DNA from: Azoarcus sp. CIB
GTDB taxonomy: Bacteria > Pseudomonadota > Gammaproteobacteria > Burkholderiales > Rhodocyclaceae
Assembly: GCF_001190925.1 (NCBI RefSeq)
Contig: NZ_CP011072.1
Location: 4,278,001 to 4,342,000, forward strand
Length of the DNA stretch: 64,000 nucleotides
Direction: 5' to 3'
Part shown: in pieces, positions 1-9,458 of the stretch
Position numbering within the stretch: position 1 is the first letter of the stretch
Layout: each line of letters starts with the position of its first letter
The notes under the pieces: generated by a model
Seen by the model: only the letters and a program-made list of their open reading frames with translations
What the model was told of the DNA's origin: nothing
Database searches by the model: none
Position numbers and translations under genes: made by a program

Positions 1-465
1 TACCTTGTCTATCACCCAATATCCGACTCGCCGAAACGCATTGATAAACATGTTCTCTCTGCGCTTGCGGCGAACACCGTATACGACGTGAAAGCCTTGC
101 TGCCAATACTCGAAGAACTCTTCGAGCAATTCGGGCGGATCCTGCAGATCAGCATCGATCTGCAGCACAGCGTCCCCCCTGGTGTGAAGGTAATTTGCGA
201 GAATCGAGCGTTGAAACCCGACGTTCTTTGCGAATCGCACCGCTCTCACCCGGTCGTCCGACGCACCGAGATTCGAGAGTTTTTCCCAAGTGTCATCGTT
301 CGAGTGATTGTCTGAGAAAACGAACTCGAGCCGGCAGCGGTCCTGCATACGCTCGGCCAGTGCCGTGAGGCGGCCGTACAGCGAGTCGATGTTCTCCGAT
401 TCGTTCAGGACAGGTATCGTGATCGAAACCAGCGGCAACGAATGAGCGTTAGTAGTCATAGGCAT
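1..465 (-). CDS. Family 2 glycosyltransferase (3' end beyond window)
   Basis: Only the N-terminal ~155 residues are inside the window; the gene runs off the left edge. It opens with the family 2 nucleotide-binding pattern (LVSITIPVLNESENI) and has the Asp-rich sugar-nucleotide/metal motif QIDADLQDPPE about 100 residues in, as in DPM1/ArnC-like polyprenyl-phosphate sugar transferases. Such enzymes move a sugar from a nucleotide donor to a lipid carrier or glycan on the cytoplasmic face of the inner membrane. ATG codons at 465 and 459 are in frame and neither has a strong ribosome site. It is the last visible gene of the minus-strand polysaccharide operon, 27 bases after the epimerase. The family is clear from motifs; donor and acceptor are unknown. 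Confidence 0.85.
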   Translation of the reverse strand, partial: MPMTTNAHSLPLVSITIPVLNESENIDSLYGRLTALAERMQDRCRLEFVFSDNHSNDDTWEKLSNLGASDDRVRAVRFAKNVGFQRSILANYLHTRGDAVLQIDADLQDPPELLEEFFEYWQQGFHVVYGVRRKRRENMFINAFRRVGYWVIDKV

Positions 466-492
466 CAGATTAAATCGTTCAAAACTATGCGG

Positions 493-1428
493 CTATGCTT
501 TAAGCATCGCACAATCGGCGTCGGCCAGCTCTTGAACCGCTGCTACCACGCCTTCCGTTAGCGACCTCGTGGACGACCAGCCGAATGCAGTCTTGAAAGC
601 GCGCGGGTCACCGACGACGGAGGGCAAGTCATCCGGGCGCAGCGGAAGAGCCCCAAAGCGAAGAAGTTCACGGGCCACGTCCAGTGCAGCGGCGACCTCT
701 AGAGCGAAATTCCGCACTGTCGTCCCCCGGCCAGAGGCGAGATTGTACGTGCCTGCAAGCTCGGGATTGCCCGCGAGAACCCCGAGAACAATTTCGATGC
801 CTTCGCACACCTCGTCGACATGCATGAAATCTCGCACTTGCGTCCCGGCAGACAGAGCGACGCAGTCAGATCGACGCAGGCTGGACACGAGCGAGGGGAA
901 CAATCGATGGGCCGCCTCGCCCGGACCGAAAACGTTGAACAGTCGCAACACGGCGACGGGGAGACCGCATTGCTCACCCAGCGCCCGCGCGAGCAGTCCA
1001 CCCGCAGCTTTACTCGCACCGTACAGTCTACGTGCTTCGGGCGGAGAGCTTTCAGTAATTAATTGAAGGGAATCGCTTCCCGCGTACTCGGCGCTGCTCC
1101 CCACTTGAACAAAGGATCGTGCCCCGTGATCGGCAGCTAACCTCACGAGCTCCGACGGGAAGCAGGCGTTGATCCGCACCAGACTCTCCGGATCGCGATC
1201 ACCGGGATGGACGCCGGCGGCGGCCAGATTCACGACGGCGTCGATCCCGCGACCGGCAAGAACTTCGCGGAGCACAGCAATTTGGAGCCCCTCGGCCACG
1301 AGCTGCTCGCCCGGAACCGACGGAGCCGCCCTACGAACGACTGAGAACACTTCGTGCCCAGCGAATAGAAGTCTCTGCGCAAGCCTGCCTCCGACGAAGC
1401 CGCTCGCGCCAGTGAGAAGCACCCTCAT
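493..1428 (-). CDS. NAD-dependent epimerase/dehydratase, extended SDR family
   Basis: The 311-residue product begins with the Rossmann motif TGASGFVGG (residues 6-14), has the NLAAAGV segment after strand 4 and the active-site pattern YGASK, all typical of extended short-chain dehydrogenases acting on nucleotide sugars. Next to a CDP-glucose 4,6-dehydratase it probably reduces or epimerises a CDP-linked 4-keto-6-deoxy sugar, but the exact product cannot be read from sequence. The ATG at 1428 was chosen because it lies one base after the stop of the upstream gene and starts directly at the beta-alpha-beta fold; a longer reading back to 1617 only duplicates the neighbour in another frame. Confidence 0.87.
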   Translation of the reverse strand: MRVLLTGASGFVGGRLAQRLLFAGHEVFSVVRRAAPSVPGEQLVAEGLQIAVLREVLAGRGIDAVVNLAAAGVHPGDRDPESLVRINACFPSELVRLAADHGARSFVQVGSSAEYAGSDSLQLITESSPPEARRLYGASKAAGGLLARALGEQCGLPVAVLRLFNVFGPGEAAHRLFPSLVSSLRRSDCVALSAGTQVRDFMHVDEVCEGIEIVLGVLAGNPELAGTYNLASGRGTTVRNFALEVAAALDVARELLRFGALPLRPDDLPSVVGDPRAFKTAFGWSSTRSLTEGVVAAVQELADADCAMLKA

Positions 1429-1429
1429 T

Positions 1430-2530
1430 TCAACGCTGCTCCCTCTTGACGAGCACAGTGCGCCAGGCTTCGATCTGATCCTGCGTAAGCGCGCGGCCGC
1501 AGCCCGGATCCCGGTAATACTCCCGATACCAGGCAGCCGTCTGCTCGACGACCTCCTCGGTATCCCAGGCGGGGAGCCACTGGAGAACGTTGCGCGCGAG
1601 CGAACTGTCGAGTGCAAGCGCGCTCGCCTCCGGCAACGGATTGTCCATGAATTGGAGATTCGGCCGTTGCCAACTCGCGGACAGCAGTTCCAGAACCTCC
1701 CTTACCGAATACTGGCGCGCATCCTGCGGCCCCAGATTCCATGCTCGTGCATAGCGCGAGGGATTGTCTGAGATCAATCCTGCCATGAGCATCAAATACC
1801 CGTGAACGAGCGCAAGGACGTGCTGCCAAGGTCGCGTTGCATCGGGATAGCGCAGCGTCAGCTGCGTTCCGTTCGTGACCGCACGGACGAAATCCGGCAC
1901 GAGCCGATCCTCCGACCAGTCCCCGCCTCCGATGATGTTGCCTCCTCGTGCGGTTGCGATAACGGGCCCTTTCCCATCTTGCCATGAGAAGGATTCGGCG
2001 TAGCTTTGGATAACCATCTCGGCGGCCGATTTGGAAGCGCTGTACGGGTCCTTTCCGCCCAAGGGATCGTTTTCCCTGTACGGCCAAGGCCACTCGTTAT
2101 TCTTGTACACCTTGTCGGTGGTGATGCACAAAACACCACGCACACTCTTTACGGAACGAGCGGCCTCGAGCACATGGGCTGTCCCCTGCGCATTCACGAG
2201 AAAGGTTTGCACAGGCTCCCTGTAGGAGCGCCGTACAAGCGGTTGCGCCGCCAGATGGAGGATGAGCTCCGGCTGGAAACGTTCGACTGCGCTCCTAAAG
2301 AGCTCGAAATCGCTAATGTCCCCATAGACGGTCGGTACATCTCCTTCATGGCCAAGAGCTTTGAACAGCGAGGGGTCCGTGGCCGGAGGCAAGGAAAAGC
2401 CGGACACGTCCGACCCGATGCGTTTGAGCCATTCGACGGCCCACCCCCCTGTGAAACCGGTATTTCCGGTCACTAGAATCCTGCGCTGCGAAACAGCCAG
2501 CTCAAATGAAAGCAACTCACGTGAGGTCAT
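1430..2530 (-). CDS. rfbG: CDP-glucose 4,6-dehydratase
   Basis: This 366-residue protein matches the family closely: Rossmann motif TGNTGFTGG near residues 21-29, LAAQPLVRRSY, the catalytic TTDKVYKN segment (~137-144) and YSASK (~163-167), then the diagnostic GGNIIGGGDW and RPWQHVL stretches. It converts CDP-glucose to CDP-4-keto-6-deoxyglucose, the branch point to 3,6-dideoxyhexoses or other CDP-deoxysugars found in O-antigens. The matching glucose-1-phosphate cytidylyltransferase (rfbF) is not in the window and may lie beyond the left edge. The first ATG at 2530 is used; a TTG one codon upstream is an alternative. The upstream gene ends 81 bases before it. Confidence 0.93.
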   Translation of the reverse strand: MTSRELLSFELAVSQRRILVTGNTGFTGGWAVEWLKRIGSDVSGFSLPPATDPSLFKALGHEGDVPTVYGDISDFELFRSAVERFQPELILHLAAQPLVRRSYREPVQTFLVNAQGTAHVLEAARSVKSVRGVLCITTDKVYKNNEWPWPYRENDPLGGKDPYSASKSAAEMVIQSYAESFSWQDGKGPVIATARGGNIIGGGDWSEDRLVPDFVRAVTNGTQLTLRYPDATRPWQHVLALVHGYLMLMAGLISDNPSRYARAWNLGPQDARQYSVREVLELLSASWQRPNLQFMDNPLPEASALALDSSLARNVLQWLPAWDTEEVVEQTAAWYREYYRDPGCGRALTQDQIEAWRTVLVKREQR

Positions 2531-2611
2531 CAATTATCACCAAGATAAGTCTATTGAATTCGTTGGGAGCACGTTTCACGCCTGCACATGCCGCGCACAC
2601 ATCATTCGAGC

Positions 2612-4236
2612 TCACGCGCCGTCTGCCCAGGACAGCTCACGACCTTCGATCTTGGCTGCCGTTGCGGAACGAGATTCCTGGGCCGGCAAAGTATCTTGGG
2701 GCAGCAAAACCGCCTTCAGTTGGTCCGTGCTCTCCTTCCACGTCAGCCAAGGGAGGCCATCGGACGTCGGGTACTGCCCGGTACGGAACAGTTCGAGCCA
2801 TTCATCGATTGCACCAGCCAAGTCAACCGCCGACAGGCCGGTAAAGTAATGGGCGTGTGATCCAGCCACCTCACGAAAGACGGCGAGGTCTCTCGCGATG
2901 ATCGGCACCTTGTATTGCGCGGCCTCGATTAGCGGGAGTCCAAAGCCCTCCCCCTCGGATGCGGCAATCAAGCAGCTCGACGCAGCATATATTCTATCCA
3001 GATACTCATCGCTGATACCCTCCAACCAGAGCAGGCGCTTATCGAGTTCCGGATGGGCGCGAAGTTTCTGGACGAGCGAATCGACCATCCACCCGGCCTT
3101 GCCCACTATCACGAGGTTCGCCGCAAGACCGCGCTCCCATAACAACTCAAACGCACTCAGAACCTGCGCATGCCCTTTCCGCGGCTCCAACGTGCCCACC
3201 AACAGGAAACTCGGGACGCTCGTGAGCTTTTGCAGAACTACTTCGGCATTCGTGTCCATGCCCTCGCTCGCGCGGCTATTCTTTAAGTCGGCACCGAGAT
3301 GGAACCAACGAATATCGAGCGGGCGTCTCTTCTGCACGCCGTTAGCTCGCACCCAGTCGGCCATCTCCTGTGCGACGGAACGCGAAATACAGATCGCTGA
3401 ATCGGCCTTGGAAACGACTCTCAGCCAATCCTCGTGCCCCTCCTTGAAACCCGGGGGATAAACATTTTCGAACTGGATGGGGATCAGGTCATACACGACG
3501 AACGCGACGTGAACTCCCGAATTCATGAGCCCCTCATAGACGCCACACCTGTCGGCCTGAATGACGTAACCACCAGCAAGATCAAGACCGATAAGAATAT
3601 CGCCGACATGGGGCTCGACCCGCTCGTTCGGGAGCCACCCTTGAGTGCATCCTAGCAATGCGAGGGTATAGTCACGAGCGTATCGGTAATGCCAATTCCC
3701 GCCTTCATCGCTGAGGTATACCGGCTCGATCAGATATCCGCTCGGCGGCGAATCGATCAGCCCGAGCAACAGAGCTCGGACAACCCGTTGAATACCCGTC
3801 TTGAAGTCGTCTCGCACCACTACGGAGACATCGACAAAGAGCTTGCGCGCCGGGCGCTTAGACGGAAAAGCGCGAGACAACGCGTCCGCCAATGCGACGA
3901 CCTCCTGCCCCCCCTCCTCCTCGCGTATCCTGCACCCAAGTTCGCGAATCAACGCAGCGCGCCCGACGCTGGCTCTGTCATAGAATGCCTCAATGCCCCG
4001 AAAATACTGATCGGCACAGACTTCCGGCGAATGAACTGCGTGAACATAGGCCCGGCCCCGTGCTCCAAGGGCCGAACGTTCAGGTGGCTGACGCCTTAGG
4101 ATTTCCAGGGCCTCCACCAACTGCCCTTCGGCAAAATCGTCCGGCAACATCCAGACTGCATCTGTCGGCAGATCTGCCATTGCTCCGTTTGCATTGACAA
4201 CGGTAGCCAGTCCGTAGTTGAGGCAATCAAGTACAG
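2612..4236 (-). pseudogene. 3' part of IS-disrupted multidomain glycosyltransferase
   Basis: This is the C-terminal half of the gene whose 5' half lies at 5504-7137. It begins with the end of one GT-B domain (AVLDCLNYGLATVVNANG), then holds a further complete glycosyltransferase module starting at KLFVDVSVVVRDDFKTGIQRVVR, with the family 4 donor-binding segments LVGTLEPRKGH and AASEGEGFGLPLIEAA. The reading frame continues into the insertion sequence up to an ATG at 4291, which gives a chimeric but probably meaningless start. Deleting 4237-5503 plus one copy of the 10-bp duplication joins both halves in frame as 1,082 residues. A separate truncated protein from this half is possible but has no visible ribosome site. 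Confidence 0.88.
4227..4236. repeat. Target-site duplication, left copy (TCAAGTACAG)
   Basis: This 10-bp direct repeat abuts the left inverted repeat of the ISAs1 element and is identical to 5504-5513. Its length fits the 8-10 bp duplications known for the ISAs1 family. Confidence 0.95.
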
Positions 4237-5503
4237 CAGGGCAATCGCACCGACTTGGCATATGCGAATGCCAAAGATTGTTAACTTTCATGACCTTACC
4301 GAGCCCCTGTTCACAGCGGCATAATTTGTGTAGTTTCCTACCTTTTTGGGCCGCCCATGAAGGCAGGAAACATCATGCCGCTGACGCAGGTGTTCGTCTC
4401 GATTTCCGATCCGCGCAGCGCGCGCCACAAGCGCCACGATCTTGCCGAACTGCTCACGGTGGCGGTTTGCGCGGTGCTGTCGGGCGTGGACGACTTCGTC
4501 GACATCGAATTGTGGGCCGAGGCCAAGATCGACTGGCTGCGGGGCTTCATGAAGCTTGAGCATGGCATCCCGTCCCATGACACGATCGGTCGCGTGTTCG
4601 GCATGATCACGCCCGATGAGTTCGAATCTGCATTCCGGCGCTGGGTTGGCATGGTGGTGCCCGCGTTGGCCGAGGACACGGTCGTGGCAATCGATGGCAA
4701 GACCAGCCGACGAACCGCCAGCAAGACCAAGACGCAGGCGAGTCCGCTGCACTTGGTCAGCGCATTCGTGGCCGGTATGGGTGTTGTGTTGGGCCAGACG
4801 GCGACCGCCGAGAAATCCAACGAGATCACGGCGATCCCGGAATTGCTCGCCAAGTTGGCGCTCGAGGGCTGCGTGGTGACGATCGACGCGATGGGCACGC
4901 AGACGAAGATCGCGCGCACGATCCGCGAGCGTGGCGCCCATTACGTGCTGTGCGTGAAGGACAACCATCCGAAGCTGCTCGACTCGATCATGTTTGCCGG
5001 TATCGGTCCGAACGGACCGCTGACACCGAGTTCGACGCACGAGACCAAGAATCCAGGCCACGGTCGTAGCGAAGTCAGGCGATGCTGGGCCTTTGATGCA
5101 ACCGAGCGGCTCTACAAGGCCGAGGACTGGCAGGACATCGCCAGCTTTGCCGTGGTCGAGCGCGTGCGCACGGTGGGCAATCGCACCAGCACCGAGCGCG
5201 CCTACTACATCAGCAGCCTGCCCGCCGACGCCGAGCGCATCGCTCGGGCCGTACGCAGTCACTGGGAGGTGGAGAATCGCCTTCACTGGTGTCTGGATGT
5301 GCAGTTCAATGAGGATCAGTCACGGGTGCGCAGCGGTTATGCCGCCAACAACCTGGCCATCGTCCGCCACATCGTGATGAACCTGCTGCGGCTCAATACG
5401 ACCCGCAAGGCGAGCATCAAATCGAAGCGCATGCTGGCTGCCACCGTCGATGAATTTCGCGCCGAGTTGCTCGGGGTTATGACATGAAGGTGCGATTGCC
5501 CTG
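4237..5503 (+). mobile_element. ISAs1-family insertion sequence, complete (1,267 bp)
   Basis: The ends are perfect 15-bp inverted repeats, CAGGGCAATCGCACC at 4237-4251 and its complement at 5489-5503, with weaker similarity further in. A perfect 10-bp direct repeat, TCAAGTACAG, flanks the element at 4227-4236 and 5504-5513. The only gene inside is an intact ISAs1-type transposase. The intact termini, duplication and transposase indicate a recent, probably still mobile insertion. It lies opposite to the direction of the interrupted glycosyltransferase. Confidence 0.96.
4357..5487 (+). CDS. ISAs1-family DDE transposase
   Basis: The 376-residue product has the N-terminal DDE_Tnp_1-associated region (SDPRSARHKRHDLAELL) and the transposase core. 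Probable catalytic acids are Asp113 in VVAIDGKTSRR, Asp177 in VVTIDAMGTQ and Glu306 in WEVENRLHWCLDV, the usual ISAs1 spacing. It cuts and joins the element ends. The ATG at 4375 has AGGAA well placed upstream and may be the true start, giving MPLTQVFVSI; the ATG at 4357 has no good ribosome site. The frame has no stop or shift, so the enzyme appears functional. Confidence 0.95.
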   Translation: MKAGNIMPLTQVFVSISDPRSARHKRHDLAELLTVAVCAVLSGVDDFVDIELWAEAKIDWLRGFMKLEHGIPSHDTIGRVFGMITPDEFESAFRRWVGMVVPALAEDTVVAIDGKTSRRTASKTKTQASPLHLVSAFVAGMGVVLGQTATAEKSNEITAIPELLAKLALEGCVVTIDAMGTQTKIARTIRERGAHYVLCVKDNHPKLLDSIMFAGIGPNGPLTPSSTHETKNPGHGRSEVRRCWAFDATERLYKAEDWQDIASFAVVERVRTVGNRTSTERAYYISSLPADAERIARAVRSHWEVENRLHWCLDVQFNEDQSRVRSGYAANNLAIVRHIVMNLLRLNTTRKASIKSKRMLAATVDEFRAELLGVMT

Positions 5504-5513
5504 TCAAGTACAG
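5504..5513. repeat. Target-site duplication, right copy (TCAAGTACAG)
   Basis: Identical to 4227-4236 and directly next to the right inverted repeat. Read on the minus strand it encodes part of the AAVLD stretch, which continues in frame across the element. Confidence 0.95.
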
Positions 5514-7137
5514 CCGCCGAGGTTTCCCCCCGAGAAAGGGTTCTGAGTTGTACGGCCACGTCCGCCGCAGCCAGATACAGGCGGTAGGTTTCAGCGTCAA
5601 CCCAACCGCTGATTCGCACCCCTCGAAGCTCTGGCGCATCTCCAATCCGGTTGGCAAGTTCGATCCCATAGGGAGACTCGTCATTCTCACCAACGAATAG
5701 CAACTTGCAGTGCGTGTCTTCGGTTATCAATCGCGAAGCGGCCCAAGCATTCAGAAGCGAGTGGTTCTGCTTTGTCTTGCCTATGAATCCAAAGCTGCAG
5801 ACTACGAAGTCCTCCTCTGAGAATCCGAGTTTCTTCCTTGCACGCTTCCGGTCGATTTGGCTCGCCCGGAGGCGCAACAACGGGACCACAGAGAGACTAT
5901 GACCTTGGCCGTACCAGTGCTGAGTGAGACGAACCGAGTTCTCCGAATGGACGATGACTCCGAGCGCATTTGTGATTACGCTGAAATTACACGGATAGCC
6001 GAACGCGACGCATTCGTCACCGCTCTGGAACCGCTCCTTCACCGCGCGGTAACCGTGGGCTCGGTATAACTCATCCCAAAGGGCATTGGGCGCTATGTTG
6101 TACGTCTCTCGATACCATTGAACACCGCTCAGGAAGAAGTCGTGCAAGACGACGACGCCGGGAGCCTTGCCCAAGAGTTCAAACATCCCGGCGTGCATCG
6201 GGTTATTGCCAAAATGGTAGAGCACGCGCTCGTATTCGTGCTTCCGTTCGAGGAATTCGTCGCCTGAAAGAACCTCTGCATTTCTCTGAACCCATTCATC
6301 GGTTACCGAAGCCTGAGCTGCTACGACATCGACGTCATAGTAGCGGGCGAGGAAAGGCAACAACTCAGCGCTATAGTCTGCAATTCCAGAACGCTCCGGC
6401 GGCAACGGCGACACATAGGCAAGACGAGGTTTCGTGCTCCGCAAAGACGGGCCCAAGGGAAGCGATTGACAGCGATTCGCATGCATTTCCTCAAACCGCG
6501 CCAAAAGGCGGGTGGCTTCCGTGTTCAGCTCGCTCTCGGCGTCGAATCCCGGCCCGGTGAACGCCTGAAATATTGCCTCGCGTTCAATAGAGAGGCTCTT
6601 CGCGGCACGCTCGACCGTCACCGGCGCGAGCAAATGGCATCCCGCGGCACGTTTCAGAAATTCGAGTTTCCGTGCTCGATGCCCGTCAACCCCAGGCTCC
6701 CCAGTCGGGTGAGCAAGGACTTCCTCGGGCACCATGACGACGGTAGGTAATGCGGGGGCGAAGCCTCCTATGCTCACGACAACGTCGTTTGCATATCCCT
6801 CAAACAAGGTGGTCAGGTATACGACGTCCGGCTCGAGACTTGCCAAGAACGCCTCCCTGATCAGTTCGCCTCGCAGGATGCGCAGGCCGTTTGCCGAATT
6901 GTTCTCACTAAGTGGTCCCGGCGCATTCCAAACCCTGATCTTGTCTTGCGGCAACAGTCCCCGAAACGCGTCACGGATATAGCCAATCGAATCGGGAAAG
7001 GAAGCGCTGAGCGCCAAGACGATGTCGTGCTTCCCGCAATTGCGGACGACCGCTTGAACGAAGGACACGGCGAATCGTCCGACGCCGTTCTGCCGGCGCT
7101 CCGTTTGCGCCCCCTGCATGTCGATGACAATACGCAT
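5504..7137 (-). pseudogene. 5' part of IS-disrupted multidomain glycosyltransferase
   Basis: The first ~544 codons of a very large polysaccharide glycosyltransferase. The N-terminus MRIVIDMQGAQTE starts one GT-like module; a second begins near residue 235 with RLAYVSPLPPERSGIADYSAELL, a common opening of family 4 enzymes, and contains the donor-domain segment SFGFIGKTKQNHSLL. The frame then enters the insertion sequence and stops at 5320 after ~60 unrelated residues. The start ATG overlaps the stop of the upstream gene as TGATG, so translation is probably coupled. The intact protein would have had about three GT modules and likely made the main repeat of the exported polysaccharide. Linkages cannot be predicted. 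Confidence 0.88.
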
Positions 7138-9458
7138 CAGCTGGTCCTATTGCTCCGTTGTATCGCTACCTGCAGCTCGGAATAAATCTGCCGCCCAGTG
7201 GCGGAAAGATTCGACAACTGCGGCTCCCTCTCGAAGGTGGAGTGAATTGATCCGTCGGCCGCAGCGGAAAAATCACATGGCTGTAGCGAATTCGGTAGCC
7301 GGGGACCCGCTTGCGGGAGAAGCCCCGCGTTGCGGGCGAACAGCACGACGTGATTGCGCAGGACCGGGTACCTGTCGAGTGATTTGTTGACCCTGTAACG
7401 CAGCCCCGGCCGCTTAAGGGTGGCACGAACCACCAGAACGGCAGGCGCACGAAGCACTCGGCGTACAGGCTGAGAGATCAGACTAGCCGCCCGGCGCAGT
7501 GGCGAAAAATCGCCCGAGATCACGCGTTTAGCAGCCCGCACTGGCGCAGTCATTCGCCACGAATTGCTGCCATGGATAGCCAACAAGCGCTCGTGCCACT
7601 GTTGCGACTCCACGTACCAGTAATGGGCGCTTCCTTGCGTCGCGACCAATGTTCCATGCAATTCGTTTCGCTCCGCCAGCCAGGCTCCCACCAGTGCGCT
7701 TCCTTCAGCCCCCTGCGCTTCGAGCCGCGCTATGAGGTCTTGCTGCTCCTTCAGCGCTATATCCGCGGCAGCGTACGTACGTTCAAGCTCGTCCGCCCGT
7801 AACTCGGCATGGCGGGCCCGCTGTTCCAACGCGTCCGCACGCTCCACGGCGAGGACCATCCGACGCTCCAGCCCGACGGCACCGGTTTCGGCCGTGACTG
7901 CGCGGACTTCCAGCTCAGCAGCGCGAGCTTCAGCAGCGGCTGCACGACTCTCCATTCCGTCGGCTCGGATTTCGGCCTCGAACACTTGGTACTCGAGCTC
8001 ACCGACGCGGCTCTCGGCGCCAATAGCGCGCTGTTCGAGCTCATGCACCTGCATCAAAGCTGCCACGACCCTCCGCTTCAGCTCTTCGAGCTGAGCTTCA
8101 CTCACAGGCTCCCGCAGGGAGTTGTCGGCCTCATCAGTCCCGTCGGATTCACGGACCTCGAGCCCGGCGGCGCGCAATTCGGCCTCGACAACACGAAGTT
8201 CCAGATCTTCGATGAACGTCTGGGCAAGTCCCACGCGGTACTCCAACGCGGCTGCCTCAGCCTCGGCTGCCTCGGCCCGGCGCAGGTTCTCGTCCGCCTG
8301 CAGTTCGACTGCTCCAGCCTTGACCTCCGCCGCGAGCACCTGTCCTTCGAGGTTCGCTATCTGTTGCGCATACGCCGCGCGCAATTCAACCTCCCTGCGC
8401 CCCGATTGCAGGACGAGAGACCGTGCGCGCTCTGCGTCTCGGAGCAGCCCCGACGCCGAGGGACCGGCGTCACCATCGGCCCAGATTCGCGGCTCATTTT
8501 CGCGCCTGAGGCAAAGCAAGTCGTTCAATTCGCGCTGCGTCATGCCCGACAAGAGCAACAATCCATGCGCCTTGTCTTCGACACGTTCAAAGAAGTCGCG
8601 ATCATCCACCCCATACACGGTCTGCGGACTCACACAGTCAGAAAAATCGACTCCGCAGATGCCGTGCCCAGCCATCTTCCCGATCGTCACCTCGCGATAC
8701 TCCATATCGTCGCTCAAACGATCGATATTCAATAGCAGATCGGCGTGCGCAACGCCTTCCTTGAGGGCGAGCAGCCAAAGCACATAAAAGACGAGGTAGG
8801 AATGCTCCGGCGGAAGCGGGGTCTTCAGAAATCTGTCCATCTGTGCAGGCAGATCCTCGCTTTCGAAGCTGCAGAAACCGATTTCCTGACGTAAGCGTGC
8901 AATGACCTCCGGATGGCGCGGGGCATTCAGGAACAACTGGCTCGTGGCGTCAAAATAATCCGCGACCTTGTATGACCACCATTGGTCCCACGGGTTACGC
9001 CACAAATAGACGTGAAGTCCGCCGAGTTCTTCCTTGATCGCGCCGATTCTGCAGGATGTTCGGCACTCCTGTATGACCGGCTGCCCACGCGATTCCGATA
9101 TTAAGCTCTTCCAGAACTCGAGACCGAACTGCTCTCCTCCCTGCGCGAAATATGCGTCGTAGACATCCGACTTCTTGAGCGCTCCCAGGCAGCGCTCTGC
9201 AACCTCGTAGAGTTCCAGAAAATACGGGTCCGCCAATCTCGGATGGCGCAACATCGCCATCTTGCCGGCATCCTCTCTCAGGAGCATCTCTCTGTTTTCG
9301 CGGGCATACAACGAAATCTCGTGCAGAGGCTCCTGGTAACACCAATAGCCAGCGGCCGAACGACGAAAGGCATTGAAGACGTACGTGCTTCCGGCCCGAA
9401 ACAGAGAATGAATGAAGACGGGGACGCCCGCCGCCAAACGAACCGTGTCTTTTGTCAT
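7137..9458 (-). CDS. Sulfotransferase-like protein with long coiled coil
   Basis: The 773-residue protein has three parts. Residues 1-~320 resemble a PAPS-dependent sulfotransferase: a P-loop-like FIHSLFRAGSTY (15-26) and the VYLWRNPWDQWWSYK segment (150-164) in the position of the 3'-phosphate motif. Residues ~340-600 are an almost unbroken Ala/Glu/Arg-rich heptad stretch, a very long coiled coil. Residues ~605-773 carry the short LAIHGSNSWRMTAPVRA motif seen in many polysaccharide glycosyltransferases and a basic tail. It overlaps its upstream ABC ATPase gene by ATGA and its downstream GT gene by TGATG. A role in modifying or terminating the exported chain is inferred from architecture and position; biochemical sulfation is unproven. 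Confidence 0.72.
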   Translation of the reverse strand: MTKDTVRLAAGVPVFIHSLFRAGSTYVFNAFRRSAAGYWCYQEPLHEISLYARENREMLLREDAGKMAMLRHPRLADPYFLELYEVAERCLGALKKSDVYDAYFAQGGEQFGLEFWKSLISESRGQPVIQECRTSCRIGAIKEELGGLHVYLWRNPWDQWWSYKVADYFDATSQLFLNAPRHPEVIARLRQEIGFCSFESEDLPAQMDRFLKTPLPPEHSYLVFYVLWLLALKEGVAHADLLLNIDRLSDDMEYREVTIGKMAGHGICGVDFSDCVSPQTVYGVDDRDFFERVEDKAHGLLLLSGMTQRELNDLLCLRRENEPRIWADGDAGPSASGLLRDAERARSLVLQSGRREVELRAAYAQQIANLEGQVLAAEVKAGAVELQADENLRRAEAAEAEAAALEYRVGLAQTFIEDLELRVVEAELRAAGLEVRESDGTDEADNSLREPVSEAQLEELKRRVVAALMQVHELEQRAIGAESRVGELEYQVFEAEIRADGMESRAAAAEARAAELEVRAVTAETGAVGLERRMVLAVERADALEQRARHAELRADELERTYAAADIALKEQQDLIARLEAQGAEGSALVGAWLAERNELHGTLVATQGSAHYWYVESQQWHERLLAIHGSNSWRMTAPVRAAKRVISGDFSPLRRAASLISQPVRRVLRAPAVLVVRATLKRPGLRYRVNKSLDRYPVLRNHVVLFARNAGLLPQAGPRLPNSLQPCDFSAAADGSIHSTFEREPQLSNLSATGRQIYSELQVAIQRSNRTS

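Noticed and set aside
4237-4291. ATG at 4291 inside the IS as a real start for the downstream glycosyltransferase half
   Set aside because: It only adds IS-derived residues to a domain lacking its N-terminal half; no ribosome site.
4288-5286. 332-codon open frame on the minus strand inside the insertion sequence
   Set aside because: It is antisense to the intact transposase and shows no family motif; high GC keeps such frames open.
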